From an uncultured Maribacter sp. (GTDB lineage: Bacteria; Bacteroidota; Bacteroidia; Flavobacteriales; Flavobacteriaceae): a stretch of 64,000 nt of DNA. The position numbers were made by a program, and so were the translations under genes. The stretch is taken from NCBI RefSeq assembly GCF_947496775.1, contig NZ_CANMDU010000007.1, forward strand, positions 166,945 to 230,944, in the 5' to 3' direction. Under the pieces are notes generated by a model. The model did no database searches, was not told the origin of the DNA, and worked only from the letters and a program-made list of their open reading frames with translations. Shown piece after piece: positions 48,691 through 57,641 of the stretch. How positions within the stretch are numbered: position 1 is the first letter of the stretch; each line of letters opens with the position of its first letter.

Positions 48691-48724
48691 AAAAAGCCAC
48701 TGAGAAATTTCTCAGTGGCTTTTT
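48691..48724. terminator. Bidirectional terminator
   Basis: A perfect 34-base palindrome: each half is 17 bases, beginning AAAAAGCCACTGAG. It lies between the convergent SPFH and Omp85-like genes, and both ends are A/T tracts, so it can stop transcription from both sides. Confidence 0.9.
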
Positions 48725-48746
48725 AAGTATTGTAAGATACTATGAT

Positions 48747-50024
48747 TTAAAAGTACTGCCCTATTCCAAATACAATACCGTTAGTAGATGCACTACCTAT
48801 ACCAAAACCATAATCTAGCCTAAATACTGCATTAAATATTTTTTTATGGGTTAAACGAAAACCAACACCTGGATATAGCTTTGTAGAAGTTCCATCAAAT
48901 AACTGAGAGAAATTTTCCCCAGGATTACGCCATGAACCAACATCAACAAAAGCATTTCCTTGTACAACAAACCATCCTTTTTCATAAAATGTATGTCGGT
49001 ATTCTGTATTTAATACAATGGCAGCTGTACCACGATCTACAGTATTACCAACTCCTCTAATATTTAATTGGTTATCTAAAGTAAAAGGGGCAAAAGGAGA
49101 ATCATTATTACCAAATGCTGCTGCTAGGCGTAATCTACTTGCCCAATTACCTCTTGTCTTTACTTTTTTGTAGTAAATAAAATCATTTCTTAGAGATGTA
49201 AAAGAGCCTAAAAAGTCTTCACTAGGTGCTTCTCCTTCAGAAAACTGAACATATTGACCCGTAAATTCACTTATAAATCCATCAAAATATTGATAATCAA
49301 TATCTAAATCTACATACCTATATACTGCTTTGTATATTAATTTATCTGCACTTAATGAAAGTGGTGTATTTGGTATTGCATTATCCCCTTCAAAAATATA
49401 AGACTCTTTAACAAGGGATGCCCCCAGCTCTGCTTCATTATTAAAATCAAAAGAAAATAATAACGATGCTTCTAAACTTTTAGAGTTAAAACGATAGTCT
49501 TTTTCTCCTTCTGTAAAGAAAACGGGTTCTTGGGTTGTACGGTCTTGGTAGCTGAGCCCTACTCCCAATTTATCACTAAACAAAAATGGATGCTCCCAAA
49601 AGGCTCCGTAAGAATTAAAAATATTTTTTTCATAAAAACCTCCTAAAAGTTGACTGTTTCCAAAAAGATTAAATTCAAAAGCAGAAATACGATAAGAAAA
49701 ACTACCGTCATTAGCTGTAGCAATACGTAAACCTGGAATAATAGTAAAATTTTCTACAATAGCATATTCTAATATCGTAGTAGTATTATCCTGTGTAATA
49801 GTGTATGATGCACTAGCAATTCCCGGAAGACGCTTAAGTCGTTCCACATCTTCGGAAACTAATATAGAATCATAAACCGTATTAACTTTTGTTTTTATTA
49901 ACCGCTTTAAAAAAGATTCTTTTGTTCTTTTTAAACCTGTAAACTTTAATTCAGAAATAATATCTTCTTGTGCAAAAAGGTTGCTACTAAAAAAAAGAAG
50001 AAATAGTATCGCAATTTTTTTCAT
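48747..50024 (-). CDS. Omp85/BamA-TamA-like outer-membrane protein
   Basis: 425 residues. A signal peptide ends at LFAQE. One POTRA-like domain (about 20-95, ISELKFTGLKRTKESFLKRL) precedes a beta barrel of about 330 residues ending in Phe (GIGQYF), as usual for Bam substrates. It is shorter than BamA, with one POTRA rather than five. It probably inserts or exports a specific partner. The partner is not identifiable; no neighbour is obviously linked. Confidence 0.82.
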   Translation of the reverse strand: MKKIAILFLLFFSSNLFAQEDIISELKFTGLKRTKESFLKRLIKTKVNTVYDSILVSEDVERLKRLPGIASASYTITQDNTTTILEYAIVENFTIIPGLRIATANDGSFSYRISAFEFNLFGNSQLLGGFYEKNIFNSYGAFWEHPFLFSDKLGVGLSYQDRTTQEPVFFTEGEKDYRFNSKSLEASLLFSFDFNNEAELGASLVKESYIFEGDNAIPNTPLSLSADKLIYKAVYRYVDLDIDYQYFDGFISEFTGQYVQFSEGEAPSEDFLGSFTSLRNDFIYYKKVKTRGNWASRLRLAAAFGNNDSPFAPFTLDNQLNIRGVGNTVDRGTAAIVLNTEYRHTFYEKGWFVVQGNAFVDVGSWRNPGENFSQLFDGTSTKLYPGVGFRLTHKKIFNAVFRLDYGFGIGSASTNGIVFGIGQYF

Positions 50025-50138
50025 GTTGAATAACTTTCTTCATATAAGACGAAAAAATTCTACATTCCATACAATCGTTTATTTCTTTGCGATCACTTTT
50101 ATGGCATATAGCATTATACCAAACTAACTGATATATAA

Positions 50139-50801
50139 TTATGCTTTATTGTGTTCATAATATTCTAACACATGTTCCGGAACACTAATATCATCTGCCA
50201 ATTTAGTGTCCGAAATAGGAGGGAGGGCTATTTGTTTTATAGGCACAATACCAGCCCATATAGGCAAACTTTCATCAGCCTTTTCATCTGTCACACCGAC
50301 ATCTCTTATTTTTGCCGAAGCCGTTTCAATAGTCATTTCAACTACTAAGGTAGCATTGCGTTCTTTATCAGACATAGGTCTAAGACTATCCCATCTCTCC
50401 GGAATCATTTGGTGTACAATGGCTTCCAATATTTTATCTTTTTCTTGAGTATCCTCAATCTTCCTTACAGTGCCAAATAAGGTAGCAGATCTATAATTTA
50501 CAGAATGATGAAAACCAGAACGAGCCAATACCAAACCATCTAAATGCATAATAGTCATACTAGCTTCTTTTGCTTCTAACAAAGCTGTGAGCATTCTATT
50601 TTTTAAAGAACCATGAATATATATTTTATCTTCTATTCTAGTATATGCCATGGGAATACTAATAGCTTTACCTTCATAGATATAACTAACATGAGCAATA
50701 AAACCTGCATCTATAATAGTATTTATGGTTGCAACATCATAAGTTGCTCTATTTGGCCCTCTTTTAACCTTGTTTACATCTGTAGTTTTATATGTTTTCA
50801 T
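50139..50801 (-). CDS. Pyridoxamine-5'-phosphate-oxidase-family flavin-binding protein
   Basis: 220 residues with the split-barrel flavin-binding fold seen in NimA-like and heme-utilisation-like proteins (IDAGFIAHVSYIYEG, SRSATLFG-like VNYRSATLFGTV). It probably binds FMN. True PdxH is a different subgroup, so the substrate is uncertain. It is the last gene of the GNAT-DUF1272-flavin operon that diverges from a MocR regulator, which suggests control by PLP-related signals. Confidence 0.8.
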   Translation of the reverse strand: MKTYKTTDVNKVKRGPNRATYDVATINTIIDAGFIAHVSYIYEGKAISIPMAYTRIEDKIYIHGSLKNRMLTALLEAKEASMTIMHLDGLVLARSGFHHSVNYRSATLFGTVRKIEDTQEKDKILEAIVHQMIPERWDSLRPMSDKERNATLVVEMTIETASAKIRDVGVTDEKADESLPIWAGIVPIKQIALPPISDTKLADDISVPEHVLEYYEHNKA

Positions 50802-50803
50802 CC

Positions 50804-51094
50804 TTATCTATTTTCTGGTTGTATTTTTTTGAATTTTTCCAATACTGTTTTAAACTTTTTTGGGTCCACTGGTTTAAAAACCTGGACTACAGTAGGAGAA
50901 TTCTTTTCTAATTCCTTCTTAGGCCTAATTGGTCGTTTTTCAAAACCACCACCACAATTTGGACATACATTAAAAAGTATGTGTTCTACACAATCCCTAC
51001 AAAAAGTACACTCATAAGTGCAAATCATTGCTTCTATACTATCAGGCAGTAATGCCTTGTTACAATTTTCACACGTTGGCCTTATTTCTAACAT
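50804..51094 (-). CDS. DUF1272 zinc-ribbon-like protein
   Basis: 96 residues. Eight cysteines (8, 11, 25, 29, 32, 35, 44, 47) in CxxC-like pairs in the first half form the DUF1272 pattern (RPTCENCNKALLP...CTFCRDC...CPNCGGG). The second half is basic and polar. It probably binds two metal ions. The role is unknown. It is co-transcribed with its neighbours (gaps of 2 and 7 bases). Confidence 0.88.
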   Translation of the reverse strand: MLEIRPTCENCNKALLPDSIEAMICTYECTFCRDCVEHILFNVCPNCGGGFEKRPIRPKKELEKNSPTVVQVFKPVDPKKFKTVLEKFKKIQPENR

Positions 51095-51101
51095 ACCAAA
51101 A

Positions 51102-51629
51102 TTATTTAAGCTGCTTATACATTACATAAAGTTCAAAATCATTTTTTCCAATAGAATATCCATGCTTACCCATAGTTAGATATCCGTAATTTTTATAAAA
51201 ATCTATTGCCCTTTGGTTACTATCTAAAGCAGATAGCCAAATAGCTTCATACCCTTTTTCTAAGGCCGCCAGTATAAGCGTTTTATGTAATTTTTTTCCA
51301 ATTCCTAGAGAAAGAAAATCGCTTAAGACATATATTTTCTGTAATTGACAAATATTAGTATCCTCTAGAAATTCATTTTCTGAATTTAATTTTAGTTTCC
51401 CGTATCCCACAGGAAGCCCCTCTATAAATGCAACAAAAAAGGCATTATTATTTTTTCCAATTCCTTTTTTTATTTTATCTACCGCAAAGGTTCTATCCAA
51501 ATATTCTAGCAAATCCTGTTTGTCCGAAAAAAGATTTCCAAAAGTTTCTGTAAATGTAATTCTACCCAAAAGAGCAATAGAAACAGCATCTTCCAAAGTA
51601 GCTGGCTTTATTATTATTCCCTTTTCCAT
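51102..51629 (-). CDS. GNAT-family N-acetyltransferase
   Basis: 175 residues. The acetyl-CoA-binding region is seen in QKIYVLSDFLSLGIGKKLH (near 95-113), followed by LSALDSNQRAIDFYKNYGY, the standard GNAT end. The substrate is unknown. It is the first gene of the operon and lies 39 bases from the divergent regulator. Confidence 0.88.
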   Translation of the reverse strand: MEKGIIIKPATLEDAVSIALLGRITFTETFGNLFSDKQDLLEYLDRTFAVDKIKKGIGKNNNAFFVAFIEGLPVGYGKLKLNSENEFLEDTNICQLQKIYVLSDFLSLGIGKKLHKTLILAALEKGYEAIWLSALDSNQRAIDFYKNYGYLTMGKHGYSIGKNDFELYVMYKQLK

Positions 51630-51668
51630 TGTATTATATCTTAAATATGGAATAAAATTAGTACATTC

Positions 51669-53219
51669 ATGGACTACTTAAGTAATCCAGAATATAAAAA
51701 TCGAGTAGTCCAGATGATTCCGTATAAATCAATTGTTAAACTTTATAAAGACAAAAAGAAACCGTTATATCTACAACTGGCCAATCAACTTATGCAATTA
51801 ATTAAAGAGGGCACTCTAATATCGGATGCACCTTTACCTAGTTCAAGAAAGTTAGCCGAACTTCTAAATCTTCATAGGAAAACAGTTATAGCGGCTTACG
51901 AGGAACTACAATTACAAGGATGGATTACTACAATACCCAAAAAAGGTACCTTCGTAAATTCTAAAGTACCCATAATTGTACAAAAGGATTTTAAAGTCAA
52001 GAATGCAATCAACAAAAAAACAATAGCGGGCTTTACATTTTATAAAAATAAAGAACTAATTCCGCATACAAACAACCAGAAAAAAGAGCTAATATATATT
52101 AATGACGGTGTTCCTGACACCAGACTAGCTCCTTTAAAAGAACTTGCAATTATATACAGAAATATAGTATCCAAAAAAAATACTATACAGTATATAAATT
52201 ACGGTACAACACACGGCAACAATGATTTAAGAAGAGTATTGGCTATTTACTTAAACCAAACCAGAGGTTTAAAAATTACCGAAGAAAACATTTTAATTAC
52301 CCGTGGAAGTCAAATGGGAATCTACTTATCTTCCCAATTAATTATAAAACAAAAAGATATCATCGTTACTGGTGAAACCAATTATATTTCAGCCGATAGA
52401 ACTTTTCTTCACCAAGGAGCAGAAATAAAACGAATAAAAGTAGATACCAACGGTTTGTGCATTAATGACTTGGAAAAACTATGTGCAACTACCAAAATAA
52501 AAGCCATTTATATAACATCGCACCATCATCACCCGACAACCGTAACACTATCTGCAGAACGCAGAATTGCTATTTTACAACTAGCTAAGAAATACAACTT
52601 TGCAATTTTAGAAGATGATTATGATTATGATTTTCATTATAGCCATTCCCCAATACTACCATTAGCTAGCCATGATACTAACGGAAATGTAATTTATTTA
52701 GGCTCCATTTGCAAAAGTGTTGCCCCTGTTTTTAGAGTCGGTTATATGATTGCCACCAAAGATGTTATTAATGAAGCAGCTACTAGAAGAAAATATATAG
52801 ATAGGCAAGGGGATGCTCTTTTAGAAATGACCTTTTCTAAATTTATAGCAAATGGAGATTTACAAAGACATACCAATAAAGTGTTGAAAATTTACAAAGA
52901 ACGAAGAGATTTATTTTGTAAACTCATAAAAGAAGAATTAAGCGAATTTTTAGAATTTGAAATTCCAAAAGGAGGGATGGCAATTTGGGTCGTATTACAT
53001 AAAAAATACAAATGGAAACAAATTGCGGAAATTTCTGAAAAACACAATTTGAGAATTACAGACTGGAAAAATTATGATCCCACAAATTCTGGTCATAACG
53101 GAATGCGTTTTGGTTTTGCATCTTATACTTTAAAAGAAATAGAAATTTTAGTGTTACGTCTTAAAAAAACTCTAGAGGAAGTAAAAAAAGAAAATAACGG
53201 ACATTTAAAGCATTGTTAA
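51669..53219 (+). CDS. MocR/PdxR-type GntR-aminotransferase transcriptional regulator
   Basis: 516 residues. An N-terminal GntR winged helix (about 33-90, LPSSRKLAELLNLHRKTV) is joined to a class I aminotransferase-like domain. The EDDYDYDF segment (316-321) and the PLP lysine Lys349 in GSICKSVAPVFR are present. MocR proteins sense PLP or amine ligands and usually regulate adjacent divergent genes. The target here is likely the GNAT-DUF1272-flavin operon. The start may be 51669 or the in-frame ATG at 51714. Confidence 0.9.
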   Translation: MDYLSNPEYKNRVVQMIPYKSIVKLYKDKKKPLYLQLANQLMQLIKEGTLISDAPLPSSRKLAELLNLHRKTVIAAYEELQLQGWITTIPKKGTFVNSKVPIIVQKDFKVKNAINKKTIAGFTFYKNKELIPHTNNQKKELIYINDGVPDTRLAPLKELAIIYRNIVSKKNTIQYINYGTTHGNNDLRRVLAIYLNQTRGLKITEENILITRGSQMGIYLSSQLIIKQKDIIVTGETNYISADRTFLHQGAEIKRIKVDTNGLCINDLEKLCATTKIKAIYITSHHHHPTTVTLSAERRIAILQLAKKYNFAILEDDYDYDFHYSHSPILPLASHDTNGNVIYLGSICKSVAPVFRVGYMIATKDVINEAATRRKYIDRQGDALLEMTFSKFIANGDLQRHTNKVLKIYKERRDLFCKLIKEELSEFLEFEIPKGGMAIWVVLHKKYKWKQIAEISEKHNLRITDWKNYDPTNSGHNGMRFGFASYTLKEIEILVLRLKKTLEEVKKENNGHLKHC

Positions 53220-53282
53220 CAGACAACTCAAGGCTTTACATTGTTTTTCTAAAAAAAGTGCTCAAAACGCATTAAAAAAAGT

Positions 53283-53324
53283 CAATAGAATAAAAAATAC
53301 CAATTATTATTTTTTATTCTATTG
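53283..53324. terminator. AT-rich hairpin between convergent genes
   Basis: A 16-bp perfect stem (CAATAGAATAAAAAAT and its reverse complement) with a 10-base loop lies between the MocR gene and glnS. It is a likely bidirectional terminator. Confidence 0.7.
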
Positions 53325-53339
53325 TTAAAATTTATACTT

Positions 53340-55022
53340 CTATTTCTCCGCAATTTTGGCCCAAGAATCTCTTAAACCAACTGTTTTGTTAAAAACTAAT
53401 TTTTCGGTGGTAGAATCTGGATCTACACAAAAATAACCTAAACGCTGAAATTGTACTCTGTCTCCAATTTTAGCTTCCTTAAGATGAGGCTCTAAATATC
53501 CTTTAATTACTTGTAAGGAATCCGGGTTTACAAAATCCATAAAATCTTTCTCTTTATGCGTATCTGGACTTTCATCCGTAAACAAACGATCGTATAAACG
53601 AATTTCGGCTTCTACCGCATGTTTTATAGAAACCCAATGTAACGTTCCCTTTACTTTTCTTAGGCTTTCTTCAGTGCCGCTACCACTCTTACTTTTTGGA
53701 TCATATGTACATTGTACTTCAATAATATTCCCATCGGTATCTTTCGTACAGGACTCAGCCTTAATAATATACCCATTCTTAAGCCGAACTTCTTTCCCTA
53801 GTTTTAATCTAAAGAATTTCTTATTAGCTTCCTCCCTAAAATCTTCTTTTTCTATATACAACTCTCTTGAAAAAGGTACTTTTCTGGAGCCAGCATTATC
53901 ATCTTCAGGATTATTTTCAGCATCTAACCATTCTTCTTCTCCTTCCGGATAGTTAGTTAGGACAACTTTTAACGGATCTAATACACCCATAACCCTAGGT
54001 GCAACTTTATTTAAATGATTTCTTATCTGAAATTCTAATAAAGAAACATCTATTAAATTGTCTCTTTTAGCAATACCAATGGTATCCGTAAAATTATATA
54101 TAGATTCTGGTGTATACCCTCTTCTTCTTAAACCAGAAATGGTAGGCATTCTAGGGTCATCCCAAGAAGAAACAACTCCAGTTTCCACTAGCTTTGCCAG
54201 TTTTCTTTTACTAACTACGGTATGGCTTAAATTTCTACGTGCAAATTCTCGTTGCCTAGGCCTTACCTTGTTTTCATCATAAACCTGGTCCAAAAACCAA
54301 TCGTATAACTCGCGATGCATAGCAAATTCTAGGGTACAAAAAGAATGCGATACTTGTTCTATATAATCGCTCTCACCGTGTGTCCAGTCATACATGGGAT
54401 AAATACACCAATCGGTATTTGTTCTATGATGCGCCTTGTGCAACACACGATACATAATAGGATCACGCATTAACATATTAGAAGAAGTCATGTCTATTTT
54501 TGCTCGTAAAACGTGAGTTCCTTCCTCAAATTTTCCTTCTTTCATTTGATTAAAAAGAGCCAAATTCTCTTTCACAGAACGATTTCTATTGGGACTATTA
54601 GTTCCTGCTTGGGTTGGAGTGCCTTTTTGAGTCGCCATTTCTTCGGAAGATTGATCATCTACATAAGCCTTTCCTTCTTTTATCAAAATAAGCGCCCAAT
54701 CATAAAGCTGCTGGAAGTAATCCGACGCATACCGTTCGGTATCCCAGGTATAACCCAACCATTCTACGTCTCTTTTAATAGCGTCTACAAACTCTTGTTC
54801 TTCCTTTGCTGGGTTCGTATCGTCAAAACGCAAATTAACCGGCGCATTATAGCGTAATCCAAGACCAAAATTTAAGTATATAGAACTGGCATGCCCAATA
54901 TGCAAATACCCATTAGGTTCAGGTGGAAAACGGAAACGTAAATTCTCTTTAGGAAAGCTATTTCTTAAATCTTCCTCTACAATGTGCTCAATAAAATTCA
55001 ATGACTTTGAAGTCTCACTCAT
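53340..55022 (-). CDS. glnS: Glutaminyl-tRNA synthetase
   Basis: 560 residues, normal length. The HIGH motif lies at 41-44 in PNGYLHIGHA. VVSKRKL (near 270) is the KMSKS equivalent. It charges tRNA-Gln directly. gltX lies about 7 kb away on the other strand. A 26-codon frame ends over its start codon. Confidence 0.96.
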   Translation of the reverse strand: MSETSKSLNFIEHIVEEDLRNSFPKENLRFRFPPEPNGYLHIGHASSIYLNFGLGLRYNAPVNLRFDDTNPAKEEQEFVDAIKRDVEWLGYTWDTERYASDYFQQLYDWALILIKEGKAYVDDQSSEEMATQKGTPTQAGTNSPNRNRSVKENLALFNQMKEGKFEEGTHVLRAKIDMTSSNMLMRDPIMYRVLHKAHHRTNTDWCIYPMYDWTHGESDYIEQVSHSFCTLEFAMHRELYDWFLDQVYDENKVRPRQREFARRNLSHTVVSKRKLAKLVETGVVSSWDDPRMPTISGLRRRGYTPESIYNFTDTIGIAKRDNLIDVSLLEFQIRNHLNKVAPRVMGVLDPLKVVLTNYPEGEEEWLDAENNPEDDNAGSRKVPFSRELYIEKEDFREEANKKFFRLKLGKEVRLKNGYIIKAESCTKDTDGNIIEVQCTYDPKSKSGSGTEESLRKVKGTLHWVSIKHAVEAEIRLYDRLFTDESPDTHKEKDFMDFVNPDSLQVIKGYLEPHLKEAKIGDRVQFQRLGYFCVDPDSTTEKLVFNKTVGLRDSWAKIAEK

Positions 55023-55095
55023 CCTCTGCTATTTTATTCCCTCTAGCGGGTTTAATATCCCAATGCTTAGATTGAAATACATACGATTTGTTCAT
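55015..55095 (-). CDS. Possible 26-residue peptide overlapping the glnS start
   Basis: An ATG at 55095 opens a frame of 26 codons (MNKSYVFQSKHWDIKPARGN onward) whose stop TGA lies inside the glnS start region (ATGAGTGA). It could be a leader peptide or coincidence. No similarity is known to me. Confidence 0.25.
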   Translation of the reverse strand: MNKSYVFQSKHWDIKPARGNKIAEDE

Positions 55096-55381
55096 AATAA
55101 TTACATCTGGATTAATCCAGAGTTATTTGCCCAGCAAAAGTAGCAAAAATGCAGTAATACTGGTACTTAAAATACACTCACCTTACAATAAAAGCGTTTC
55201 ACAACAGTTTTATATAGCCATACAACATTAAATTTATATACCCATAATTAAAAACCATATTTGTTGTTGTATAGTATTGCATTACCGATGAACGGTAAAA
55301 TAGACTATAATTCTGAGACACTAAACGTGACAGAACACCCAAATTAAAGAAAACAGTAGTAACCCAAAACTACCCCTACTT
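55096..55381. other. Divergent intergenic region
   Basis: About 286 bases between the glnS side and the second T9SS locus. It holds the nested inverted repeats at 55270-55309. I see no gene here. Confidence 0.6.
55270..55309. promoter_or_regulatory. Nested inverted repeats upstream of the 751-residue cargo gene
   Basis: TTACCG (55282-55287) and CGGTAA (55293-55298) are separated by 5 bases and lie within an outer pair TATAG / CTATA. It may be an operator about 70-110 bases before the start codon. No regulator is identified. Confidence 0.3.
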
Positions 55382-57637
55382 ATGAAACGAAAATTACTAT
55401 ACAGTAACGCTTTGCTTTTAATGTTCTTTCTTTTTTTAAGTTCATTTACGCTTAGCGCTCAAGCAATAATAATAAATGCTCCAACTCCCATTGACAATCC
55501 CAATTTAGGCGGCACTTCTACATGGAGTGTAATATGTGCAGGCGCGAATGGCGGGTTTAATGAATATTTTGTTAACATCACTTGGTCTGGAACAGCAAAT
55601 TCTGGAAATGAGTTTATTTTAGAACTATCCGATGCTAATGGAGATTTTAGTTCAGCAACGGAATTGAAGAAAATAACAGATCAAAATAGTAATAACAATT
55701 TTGATACATTCTTTGCTATCCCAACAACGACAAGAGGTAATGGATATAAAATGCGTGTTCGTAGTACAGACCCGGCAAAAATAGGCCCAGAATCTGCAGC
55801 ATATAATATGTACTATATGGATATAACATCTAATCTTAATGTTAGTGAGTTAGGAGATGGTGTTCCACCAGGTAGCATTTGTAGTGCCACTGCAATAACA
55901 TTACAAGTAGATAATATTCCGAACCCAGAAACCTACCAATATATATGGTACAGAAGTGGAACAGAATTAACTTCAGAAAAAGGGCATACTATTAATGTAA
56001 CCCAAACTGGAGTATATTATGCATTTATAGATTATGGTTCAATCTGTACGGGTAATGGTAATACAGATTCTAACTGGGTAGATGTTACTATAGGAGCAAC
56101 AGGTTCTGGTATTGCTATTAATAGCCCTACTAATACAGCATTATGTAATGGAGATACAGAAACGTTATCCATAAATTTAACAGACCCAAGCTGGTCTTAC
56201 CAATGGTATAAAAATGATATTGCCATTTCCGGAGCTATCGCAAGCACCTATACAGTAGATGCATCTGTTACAGGCTTCGAAGGGGACTACCAGGTAGAAA
56301 TTTCTGGAGCAGGAATATGTACTGAAAAATCTACTAATCTTACCATTACTAATGCAGACAACTTTACAGCTGCCAGAAACAATGCAGCCAATTTAGTAAT
56401 TCTGCCGGCACAACCAGAAACATTAAGTATAACAACAAACGCTATTTCACCAACCTACCAATGGTATAGAAATAATACCCCTATAAGTGGTGCAACCAAT
56501 AGTACTTTAGACATAACCGAAGATGGTACCTATTATGCAGAGGTAACACAAGGCGGTGGTACTTGCCCGGGAACTACAAGAAGTTCAGATAATACTATTG
56601 CTGTAGTACCTAGTTCTTTTGAAATTATCGCAGATTATGCATCAACCTATACAGCATGTGTTAGTACTTCTATTATTTTAGAAGTGCAAACTATAAATGC
56701 AATAGAAAGTGATGGAACAAAAACAGATGTAACAACATCCTTAATAGACTCTTTTAATTACCAGTGGAGAAAAGATGGTGTCAATGTTAGTGGAGCAACT
56801 AGTAAATCTATTAGCTTAACAGATACTCCTGAAAACGGAACATATACTGTGCAAGGCATCCTTAATACTTACAATGATACATCGGAAAATTTAACAGTTC
56901 AGTTACTAACAAGTGAAACCGTAACTATAAATAGCACCAGTACTGTTTATTGTAGTTCTAGTGATATTATTACTATTTCTACCACCAAAGATCTATCATC
57001 CGAAACATTTTCATGGGAATTAGACGGGACATCTATCAATACCACAGACCCAACTATAACAGTCACAACAGCAGGAACATACCGACTGGTACTAGACAAA
57101 AATGGATGCTCTTTAAACTCTAATGACATAGTTATATCTCCATTAGATTCGAGCTTAATAACCTTAGATGTAGATGGTGAGGTTATCTTTCCAGAAGGAA
57201 GTTCTAAAACCGTTACAGCAAATGGAGGTACAGCATATCGTTGGTTAGATAGTAATAATATTGAAATGGGAACAACAAACTCCTATACTTTTACAGAAGA
57301 AGGAAATTATCTTCTTATTGCTAATATTGACAATTGCGAAATTAGCAAGCCAGTTACTGTAGTATACCAAGATCTATTTAATGTGCCAAATGTTATAACT
57401 CCAAACGGAGATGGTGCAAATGACCAATGGGTAATTCCAAACACTTACTCTAATAAGTCCGATATAAATGTCGTTATATATACCGATAAAGGAATAGAAT
57501 TATTGAATGTTATGGGTTACCAGAATAACTGGCCACAATCTACCACAACATTTGCCAAACAAAATATGGTATTTTATTATGTTATAAAAAATGCCAACGA
57601 AACTCTTAAACAAGGTACAATTACAGTTATCCGTTAA
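55382..57637 (+). CDS. T9SS type-B sorted secreted protein with Ig-like repeats
   Basis: 751 residues. The signal peptide ends near TLSAQ (27). The body has repeated Ig/PKD-like units, marked by YQWYKNDIAISGA, YQWYRNNTPISGA and YQWRKDGVNVSGA, each followed by a DGTYYAE- or NGTYTV-like strand. The C-terminal domain from about 665 (FNVPNVITPNGDGANDQW ... GTITVIR) is the gliding-motility-associated type-B sorting signal. It is likely surface-exposed and may bind carbohydrate or protein. The PorP-like gene follows after 4 bases. Confidence 0.9.
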   Translation: MKRKLLYSNALLLMFFLFLSSFTLSAQAIIINAPTPIDNPNLGGTSTWSVICAGANGGFNEYFVNITWSGTANSGNEFILELSDANGDFSSATELKKITDQNSNNNFDTFFAIPTTTRGNGYKMRVRSTDPAKIGPESAAYNMYYMDITSNLNVSELGDGVPPGSICSATAITLQVDNIPNPETYQYIWYRSGTELTSEKGHTINVTQTGVYYAFIDYGSICTGNGNTDSNWVDVTIGATGSGIAINSPTNTALCNGDTETLSINLTDPSWSYQWYKNDIAISGAIASTYTVDASVTGFEGDYQVEISGAGICTEKSTNLTITNADNFTAARNNAANLVILPAQPETLSITTNAISPTYQWYRNNTPISGATNSTLDITEDGTYYAEVTQGGGTCPGTTRSSDNTIAVVPSSFEIIADYASTYTACVSTSIILEVQTINAIESDGTKTDVTTSLIDSFNYQWRKDGVNVSGATSKSISLTDTPENGTYTVQGILNTYNDTSENLTVQLLTSETVTINSTSTVYCSSSDIITISTTKDLSSETFSWELDGTSINTTDPTITVTTAGTYRLVLDKNGCSLNSNDIVISPLDSSLITLDVDGEVIFPEGSSKTVTANGGTAYRWLDSNNIEMGTTNSYTFTEEGNYLLIANIDNCEISKPVTVVYQDLFNVPNVITPNGDGANDQWVIPNTYSNKSDINVVIYTDKGIELLNVMGYQNNWPQSTTTFAKQNMVFYYVIKNANETLKQGTITVIR

Positions 57638-57641
57638 TAAG

